Assembly (NCBI GenBank): GCA_934668285.1
Contig: CAKUNB010000083.1
Coordinates: 1-7,035 of the forward strand
Length of the DNA: 7,035 nt
Origin: an uncultured Oscillospiraceae bacterium
GTDB lineage: Bacteria; Bacillota; Clostridia; Oscillospirales; Oscillospiraceae
Reading direction: 5' to 3'
This document shows positions 1 through 4,083 of this stretch, piece by piece. Numbering within the stretch: the first letter of the stretch is position 1; each line of letters starts with the position of its first letter. Position numbers and translations under genes: made by a program. The notes beneath the pieces were generated by a model. The model was given only the letters and a program-made list of their open reading frames with translations, was not told the DNA's origin and did not search any database.

Positions 1-1451
1 GAGTTGCCCTCGGAGGACGCCCACATGATGTGCAGCGGCATCAGGATGCGGCCGTCGTCGAGCTTGACGTTCAGAGCGTAGTCGCCGGCTTCTTCAGCGG
101 TGACTTCCTTGTAGCGGAGACCGGAGCCGGAGTACTCGGTGCCGTCGGCATTCAAAGTCCAGCCGCCCTCTTCGAGGACCTTAACAGCCTCAGCGGGGTT
201 GTAAGCGTAGGTGTTGAGCTTTGCGTTGAAGACCTCCTCGGATTCCTGATACATCCACTGAGCGGTGGAGTACGGACCGTTAACGACGGAGCCGTAGCCG
301 CCTGTGAAGGTGTTGCAGAACTCCTGACGGTCAAGCAGGTAAGCGACAGCCTGACGGACTTCGACGAACTGCGTGGGTCCGAAGTCACACTGGAACATCA
401 GCTTGCCGTAGCCGTTACGGGTGTAATCGCAGTAAGCGTAGGTGCCATCCTCGGCCATGTCGAGCGCAGCGTTGATCTTGTCGCCCTCAGACAGCTGGGA
501 GAGGAAGTCGATTTCGCCGGTCTTGAAGGCGTCCATCATGGTCTCGTCCTGAGCACGGACAATAACGATGGTCTCAATCGCGGGCTTCTGGCCTTCGAAG
601 TTGCCAGCGTAGTTGGGGTTGCGAACGAGGGTAGCGGTCAGAGCGCCGGTGTCGAGGCTCTTGATCATGTACGGGCCAGCGGAAACGCGGTCGGCGTAGA
701 CATAACGGGAAGCGTTGACCTCGTCAGCATCCAGCTCGCCGCCATCGAAGTAAGCGCCTTCGCCGTCGTCCTTAACGGTCAGAGCGGCAGAGGTGTACAG
801 GGGCAGGTACAGCGGAGCCAGGGAAGCATAGCTCAGTGCGAAGTAGTAGTTCGCATAGTCGGGGGTGATGCTGATGGAGTAGGTGTACTCATCAATCAGA
901 TGCACACCGGAAAGAACGGTGGCCTCGCCCTTCTGATACTCGGCAGCGCCGACGATGGTGTCGGGAGCGACAGTCGCGCCAGCAGCGAGGGTTGCCGGAG
1001 AGAGCTGAACCAGAGCGTAAGCAACATAGTCAGCAGCGGTGATCGGCTCGCCATTGCTGTAGGTCAGGCCTTCCTTGATGCCGACGGTGAAGGTGATGGT
1101 GCCGTCCTCGTTTGCAACCTGCTCAATGCCGGTGCAGACAGTGGCATTCTCGACCATCTGGCCGAACTGGTCAAACGAAACGGTGCCGTAGTCGTCGATC
1201 AGGTCGCGGATCATCTTGTCGGTAGCGTTGTTGGTCCACCATGCGTTGCCGAGGTCGCCGGAAATTTCGGTGGAAGAACCGTAAACGACACGGTTTTCAC
1301 GCTTTTCGGGAACGGTCTCATCGGTGGGAGCTTCCGTAGCTTCATTGCTTTCGCTAGAGGGAGCTTCAGTGGGGTTCTCGTCCTTGGAGCAGCCGGCAAA
1401 GATGCAGGCAACCATCGCAAGCGCGAGAAGAAGAGCTAACAATTTCTTCAT
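1..1451 (-). CDS. ABC transporter substrate-binding lipoprotein, family 5 (oligopeptide/nickel type), 3' part cut off by window edge
   Basis: This is the membrane-anchored, extracytoplasmic binding protein of an ABC importer, probably for peptides. The frame is open for 483 codons from ATG at 1451 to the window start with no stop, so the C-terminus is missing. The start has AGGAGG at 1460-1465, 8 nt upstream. The N-terminus is a lipoprotein signal: MKK, a Leu/Ala-rich core, then a lipobox ending FAGC with Cys21 as the predicted lipidated residue. Residues 22 to about 52 form a Glu/Thr/Pro/Ser-rich linker with two TEAP copies. The mature part carries family-5 features: a region near residue 134 (GEPITAADYVAYAL) like the conserved 'G..ltA.Dv.ys' segment, a domain after about residue 230 with RNPNYAG, and VRQAVAYLLDRQEF near residue 360. 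Peptide specificity is a guess; nickel, sugar or other ligands are possible. No permease or ATPase gene is visible. Codon use is strongly biased (see findings), suggesting high expression. Confidence 0.93.
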   Translation of the reverse strand, partial: MKKLLALLLALAMVACIFAGCSKDENPTEAPSSESNEATEAPTDETVPEKRENRVVYGSSTEISGDLGNAWWTNNATDKMIRDLIDDYGTVSFDQFGQMVENATVCTGIEQVANEDGTITFTVGIKEGLTYSNGEPITAADYVAYALVQLSPATLAAGATVAPDTIVGAAEYQKGEATVLSGVHLIDEYTYSISITPDYANYYFALSYASLAPLYLPLYTSAALTVKDDGEGAYFDGGELDADEVNASRYVYADRVSAGPYMIKSLDTGALTATLVRNPNYAGNFEGQKPAIETIVIVRAQDETMMDAFKTGEIDFLSQLSEGDKINAALDMAEDGTYAYCDYTRNGYGKLMFQCDFGPTQFVEVRQAVAYLLDRQEFCNTFTGGYGSVVNGPYSTAQWMYQESEEVFNAKLNTYAYNPAEAVKVLEEGGWTLNADGTEYSGSGLRYKEVTAEEAGDYALNVKLDDGRILMPLHIMWASSEGN

Positions 1452-1516
1452 TTTCTTTTCCTCCTATAAAATTTTATATTTGCTGTGGAAATCACAGAAA
1501 ATACCGGATTTTCGCG

Positions 1517-1560
1517 GGAGTGTTCGCCGTATGCGGACAGAACGCATATTTTGTCACTCC
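1517..1560 (-). promoter_or_regulatory. Nested stem-loop in the 5' leader of the binding-protein mRNA
   Basis: GGAGTG and CACTCC (1517-1522 and 1555-1560) form a 6-bp outer stem. They enclose a second inverted repeat, TATGCG/CGCATA (1530-1535 and 1543-1548, 7-nt loop). The element lies between the predicted transcription start near 1571 and the start codon at 1451, so it would be in the leader RNA. A smaller CTGTG/CACAG hairpin (1483-1487, 1493-1497) lies closer to the ribosome site. It matches no riboswitch class I recognise. It may be a stability or regulatory structure, or chance. Confidence 0.4.
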
Positions 1561-1577
1561 ATCGAAAATTTTTCTAT

Positions 1578-1606
1578 ACTATAACACAGAATTCACAAAT
1601 AATCAA
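1578..1606 (-). promoter_or_regulatory. Sigma-A-type promoter for the binding-protein gene
   Basis: Read on the minus strand, the -35 box is TTGATT (1601-1606, 4 of 6 consensus positions) and the -10 box is TATAGT (1578-1583, 5 of 6), separated by exactly 17 bp. A TG one base before the -10 box gives an extended -10 motif. Transcription would start near 1571, leaving a leader of about 120 nt. It is the best promoter match I found upstream of this gene, and it sits in the AT-rich part of the gap. Confidence 0.7.
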
Positions 1607-1784
1607 CCGGAAAATAAAGATTTTTAAATTTTCTATTAACTTTTGCTGATTTTTATAAGCCGCGGCGGTGAATAATATTCATTTTTGGTGAATCAATACA
1701 ACTTCATTTCGACTTTGCTAACTCTTTTGGTATTTAAAGCGTATTTTTATTCCAAGAAGCGAAAATATCCCGCCTCTCTCCGCA

Positions 1785-1815
1785 CCCGCAGACGCCGGCT
1801 GCGGGATGGTCTGCG
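1785..1815. repeat. Two overlapping, mutually exclusive 7-bp hairpins
   Basis: CCCGCAG at 1785-1791 pairs perfectly with CTGCGGG at 1799-1805 (7-nt loop). The overlapping word CGCAGAC at 1787-1793 pairs perfectly with GTCTGCG at 1809-1815. Both stems cannot form at once. There is no T-run on either side, so it does not look like a terminator. It is the first of the GC-rich repeats filling the gap downstream of the peptidase gene. Confidence 0.55.
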
Positions 1816-1840
1816 CCGAAATTGAAGGTACCTGCGCGAG

Positions 1841-1870
1841 ATTGCCACGGCCCTTTCAGGGCCTCGCAAT
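1841..1870. repeat. Interspersed palindromic repeat, short form
   Basis: The outer arms ATTGC/GCAAT (1841-1845, 1866-1870) enclose a perfect GGCCCT-ttc-AGGGCC stem (1849-1854, 1858-1863), with a small asymmetric bulge between them. Elements with this 'ATTGC...GGCC...GCAAT' design are common between genes in many bacterial genomes as short palindromic repeats; that statement is from memory. It shares its outer arms with the larger element that begins about 30 bp further on. Confidence 0.65.
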
Positions 1871-1901
1871 GACAAGAGCGGGAGCATCCTCCAAATTTGT
1901 C

Positions 1902-1986
1902 ATTGCGATGTCGCAGCCGTTGGCGGCTTGCCGCCTTACGGATGCGGGCACTCCGCTTGCCGGTCGGAGCGCAGCGACGCGGCAAT
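1902..1986. repeat. Interspersed palindromic repeat, long branched form
   Basis: The outer arms ATTGC (1902-1906) and GCAAT (1982-1986) are followed inward by GTCGC (1910-1914) pairing with GCGAC (1974-1978). Inside lie two further hairpins: a perfect GGCGGC-tt-GCCGCC (1922-1935) and CTCCG/CGGAG (1951-1955, 1965-1969). The whole can fold as a branched, cruciform-like structure of about 85 nt. The arms repeat those of the element at 1841-1870, so this looks like a second member of the same family with a longer insert. A 15-bp word inside it recurs inverted in the repeat at 3917-3995. Confidence 0.65.
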
Positions 1987-2022
1987 CCGTTCCCCTCGCC
2001 CCGCCGCAGCGGATTTTTCATC

Positions 2023-2038
2023 TGTGCCGCAAGGCACA
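2023..2038. repeat. Small perfect hairpin with GCAA loop
   Basis: TGTGCC and GGCACA form a perfect 6-bp stem around a GCAA tetraloop, a GNRA-type stable loop when read on the plus strand. It stands between the long palindromic repeat and the 7-bp tandem repeats. No T-run follows on either strand, so I do not call it a terminator. Confidence 0.5.
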
Positions 2039-2043
2039 CCGCA

Positions 2044-2078
2044 ATTCCGCATTCCGAATTCCGCCTTCCGCATTAACA
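2044..2078. repeat. 7-bp tandem repeat, about four to five units of ATTCCGN
   Basis: Consecutive 7-mers read ATTCCGC, ATTCCGA, ATTCCGC, CTTCCGC and a degenerate ATTAACA. The first four differ from each other at one or two positions only. It is a short low-complexity array without coding potential, lying 22 bp from the terminator-like hairpin. Similar strings between genes are familiar to me from clostridial-type genomes, but I cannot verify that here. Confidence 0.7.
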
Positions 2079-2096
2079 CCGCCCCTGCCTGCAAAC

Positions 2097-2137
2097 AATC
2101 GGCGCGGTGAGAGGATCCTCCCGCCGCGCCGGTTTTT
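2097..2137. terminator. Terminator-like hairpin downstream of the M3 peptidase gene, T-run on the opposite strand
   Basis: CGGCGCGG (2100-2107) pairs perfectly with CCGCGCCG (2124-2131). The stem can extend inward through a GAGG/CCTC pair with a GATC loop and outward by AAT/GTT (one wobble pair). It starts about 14 nt after the peptidase stop on the minus strand, where that gene's terminator is expected. On the minus strand it is followed only by ATTGTTTG, a weak U-tract, whereas on the plus strand it is followed directly by TTTTTATA. It may work in both directions. Confidence 0.65.
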
Positions 2138-2150
2138 ATAAGGTTCCGGA

Positions 2151-3848
2151 TCAGAGCTTCTCCGCCGCTGTTTTCAGCCAGTCGGAGATGCCTGCGCCGA
2201 TGTCGTGCACCGTGCCCGGCTCGTAGGGGATGCGCAGGCCTGCGTCGTGGCACAGCTGGGCGAACGTCTTGGTTCCGGCCGCATCGACGAAGGCCAGATA
2301 CTTCTTCCACGCCGCCGCGCGATCCTTGAGCGACAGCGTCCAGATCTGGAACGCCACGGTCTGCGCCATACAATAATCAATATAGTACAGCGGGTGCAAA
2401 TACACGTGCAGCTTCCACTGCCAGTGCGAATAGCGGCTGTAGAAGGGCAGGTTGTCCATATCCAGCCACGGGCGGTACTTGTGCTCCAGCTCCTGCCAGA
2501 CGGCGTTGCGCTCGGCGGGGGTCAGGTTCTCGTTTTCGTACATCCGATGCTGGAATTCGTCGATCATGCAGCCGTAGGGGATGAAATCCAGGCTGTCCTC
2601 GCAGTGCTGCAGCTCGTACTTCGCCGTCTTGTCGCCGAAGAAATTCTTGTGATAATCCTGCGTCAGGAACTCCATACTCATGGAATGGCACTCGCAGGCC
2701 TCGATGGTCGGCTGCTGGAGCGCCGGGTGGATGGCGGGGTTGTGCATCGCGCGGTAGAACGCAAACGCGTGACCCGCCTCGTGCGTCAGAACGTCCACAT
2801 CGCCGGAGGTACCGTTGAAGTTCGAGAAAATGAAGGGCATTTTATAGGCAGGGAACTCCGTGCAGTAGCCGCCGGGCGCCTTGCCGTCGCGGGAGAGCAC
2901 GTCGAACAGCTCGCCGTCAAACATCGCCTCGATGAATTCCTTCGTTTCTGGGCTGAGGTCCTGATACATTGCCTTACCGGCGGCCAGGATTTCCTCCGGC
3001 GTTCCCTCCGGCACGGCGTTGCCGTCAGTGAAGCGGAACTTGTCGTCATAAATGCACAGGTGATCCACGCCGATGCGCTTACGCTGCGCCTCCTTGACCT
3101 GCGCGATGATCGGCACCAGCTCCGTGGCGATCTGCTCGCGGAAGGCGTTCAGCTCCTCCTTGCCGTAGCAGTTTCTGCCGAGGCGGTCGTAGCCGAGCTG
3201 GATGTAGTTGTCATAGCCAAGCAGACGGCCCTGCGCATTGCGCACCTTGACGAGCTTGTCGTAGATCTCATCCAGCTCCGCCTGATGCGCGTCGAATACC
3301 TTGCCCTCGGCCTCGAAGGCAGCGCGCCGGACGGCGCGGTCGGCGCTTTCCTTATACTTACCCAGCATCGGCAGCGGCATGGTCTGGCCGTCAAACTCCA
3401 CGGTCATGCCGGCATAGAGCTTCTGGTACTGCATCTCGAGCTTGCTCTCCTCCTGCATGAGGGGGATCAGCTCGGGCTTGAAGCTGCGGCGGGAGATTTC
3501 CATGTTCTTGAACAGCAGCGTGCCGTAATGTGCCTCCAACTCCTTGCGGAACGGCGAATCGAGCAGCGCCGCCTCAACCTTCTGCGACACCTCCTGCAGC
3601 TCCGGACCGATGGTGTCAAAGTATTCGCGCTCAGCGGCGTAGAATTCGTCCTTTGTGTTGACGGTGTTGCGCACGTAGGCCAGCGAAGCCATCGTTTGGT
3701 ACTGCTCGGTTTCTGCGGTGCTGATTTCAAAGGCGTCGATCTGCTCCTGCACATTCGTTGCGTTGATAATCCTCGCCGTAGCGTCCTCCATTGCAGCCTT
3801 AATCGCCGCTGCATCCGGCCGCTGATAGGGCATTTCGGTAAATTTCAT
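2151..3848 (-). CDS. M3-family zinc oligoendopeptidase (PepF-like)
   Basis: This cytoplasmic metallopeptidase should trim short peptides, as M3 oligoendopeptidases do. The 565-residue protein has no signal peptide. The zinc site is HEAGH (His356, Glu357, His360). The third ligand is probably Glu386 in ECHSMSME, 26 residues after the second His, matching the family's E-x-x-S motif. The C-terminal substrate-binding region is seen around 475-492, with His481, His485 and Tyr488/489 in HPLYYIDY. The N-terminal half (about 1-200) is helical and charged, as usual. The length fits the shorter 'M3, not PepF' clostridial group (about 550-570 residues) better than true PepF (about 600), so I give no symbol. 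The ATG at 3848 has AGGAGG at 3857-3862, 8 nt upstream; the stop is TGA. It has its own promoter at 4055-4083 and a hairpin after the stop, so it is probably monocistronic. Two Cys residues (385, 387) flank the zinc Glu. Confidence 0.94.
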   Translation of the reverse strand: MKFTEMPYQRPDAAAIKAAMEDATARIINATNVQEQIDAFEISTAETEQYQTMASLAYVRNTVNTKDEFYAAEREYFDTIGPELQEVSQKVEAALLDSPFRKELEAHYGTLLFKNMEISRRSFKPELIPLMQEESKLEMQYQKLYAGMTVEFDGQTMPLPMLGKYKESADRAVRRAAFEAEGKVFDAHQAELDEIYDKLVKVRNAQGRLLGYDNYIQLGYDRLGRNCYGKEELNAFREQIATELVPIIAQVKEAQRKRIGVDHLCIYDDKFRFTDGNAVPEGTPEEILAAGKAMYQDLSPETKEFIEAMFDGELFDVLSRDGKAPGGYCTEFPAYKMPFIFSNFNGTSGDVDVLTHEAGHAFAFYRAMHNPAIHPALQQPTIEACECHSMSMEFLTQDYHKNFFGDKTAKYELQHCEDSLDFIPYGCMIDEFQHRMYENENLTPAERNAVWQELEHKYRPWLDMDNLPFYSRYSHWQWKLHVYLHPLYYIDYCMAQTVAFQIWTLSLKDRAAAWKKYLAFVDAAGTKTFAQLCHDAGLRIPYEPGTVHDIGAGISDWLKTAAEKL

Positions 3849-3882
3849 CGTACTTTCCTCCTGTGTATTGGTTTATTTACAT

Positions 3883-3896
3883 TATTCACTATTCAC
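3883..3896. repeat. Two tandem copies of TATTCAC
   Basis: TATTCAC occurs twice back to back, giving GTGAATAGTGAATA on the minus strand. It lies in the predicted peptidase leader, 20 to 35 nt upstream of the AGGAGG site. Like the ATTCCGN array it has a 7-bp period. No function can be assigned. Confidence 0.4.
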
Positions 3897-3916
3897 GAAA
3901 TCGATTCTGCCTGCAC

Positions 3917-3995
3917 GGGCCGATGCACCCGCAAGGGGCATGCCGCATCCGTAAGGCTCCTTTGTCGGAAACTTCTGCGCTATAGGCATCGGCCC
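3917..3995. repeat. Interspersed repeat with perfect 10-bp terminal inverted arms
   Basis: GGGCCGATGC (3917-3926) and GCATCGGCCC (3986-3995) are perfect inverted copies, 59 bp apart. Next to the left arm, TGCaCCC-gcaa-GGGGCA (3924-3940) gives an alternative local hairpin with one bulged A. The interior contains CCGCATCCGTAAGGC (3943-3957), the exact reverse complement of a word in the repeat at 1902-1986. It lies between the predicted peptidase promoter and its start codon, so it should be transcribed as leader RNA. There are no target-site duplications or coding frames, so it resembles a MITE-like or REP-like element rather than an insertion sequence. Confidence 0.65.
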
Positions 3996-4054
3996 CTACG
4001 CGTGGGACGTGGATACGGCGTTACGTGCGGCGGGCCTTGCGACTATTATAATGT

Positions 4055-4083
4055 ATGATACTCGAAATGCGTTCCGTTTTCAA
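4055..4083 (-). promoter_or_regulatory. Sigma-A-type promoter for the M3 peptidase gene
   Basis: On the minus strand, TTGAAA (4078-4083, 5 of 6 consensus) and TATCAT (4055-4060, 5 of 6) are spaced exactly 17 bp apart. Transcription would start near 4048, giving a leader of about 200 nt that contains the palindromic repeat at 3917-3995. The -35 box overlaps the last codons of the GH13 gene and contains its TGA stop. A perfect TATAAT also lies just downstream (4045-4050), but it has no good -35 partner. Confidence 0.65.

Larger units (their letters stand above)
1452..2150. other. 699-bp intergenic region: AT-rich promoter half and GC-rich repeat half
   Basis: I see no credible gene here on either strand. 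The half next to the binding-protein gene (about 1452-1740) is AT-rich and holds that gene's promoter and a structured leader. The half next to the peptidase gene (about 1741-2140) is GC-rich and is made almost entirely of inverted and tandem repeats, ending in a terminator-like hairpin just after the peptidase stop. Short open frames cross the repeats (for example minus-strand 1734-2039), but they only translate the palindromes and lack a ribosome site. The stretch from about 1607 to 1784 is AT-rich; it contains a TGAATA-a-TATTCA inverted repeat at 1669-1681 and two GGTGAAT copies at 1667-1673 and 1687-1693. Confidence 0.75.

Noticed and set aside
30..1439. Long plus-strand open frame opposite the binding-protein gene (469 codons)
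   Set aside because: It is the antisense of a clearly recognisable lipoprotein gene with promoter, ribosome site and signal peptide. The plus frame arises from its biased codons and matches no family I recognise.
1734..2039. Minus-strand frame of 101 codons and overlapping plus-strand frames in the gap
   Set aside because: They translate the palindromic repeats themselves and have no ribosome site or promoter. Such peptides are commonly mis-annotated proteins.
1741..2100. Repeat-rich stretch considered as a CRISPR array or insertion-sequence remnant
   Set aside because: There are no regular direct repeats of 25-40 bp with unique spacers, no transposase fragment, and no flanking duplications. 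The repeats are inverted and of differing size.
1936..2373. Minus-strand 145-codon frame running from the peptidase gene into the gap
   Set aside because: It starts inside the peptidase gene in another frame and continues through the terminator and repeats; it is a shadow.
4045..4052. Perfect TATAAT within palindromic ATTATAAT as a promoter -10 box
   Set aside because: No acceptable -35 hexamer lies 16-18 bp upstream on either strand. The nearby TTGAAA-17-TATCAT pair fits better.
2205..4058. Plus-strand open frame of 617 codons opposite the M3 peptidase
   Set aside because: The minus-strand frame has the full zinc site and family layout. The plus frame is Leu/Val/Arg-rich antisense translation, runs through the intergenic repeat, and has no ribosome site.
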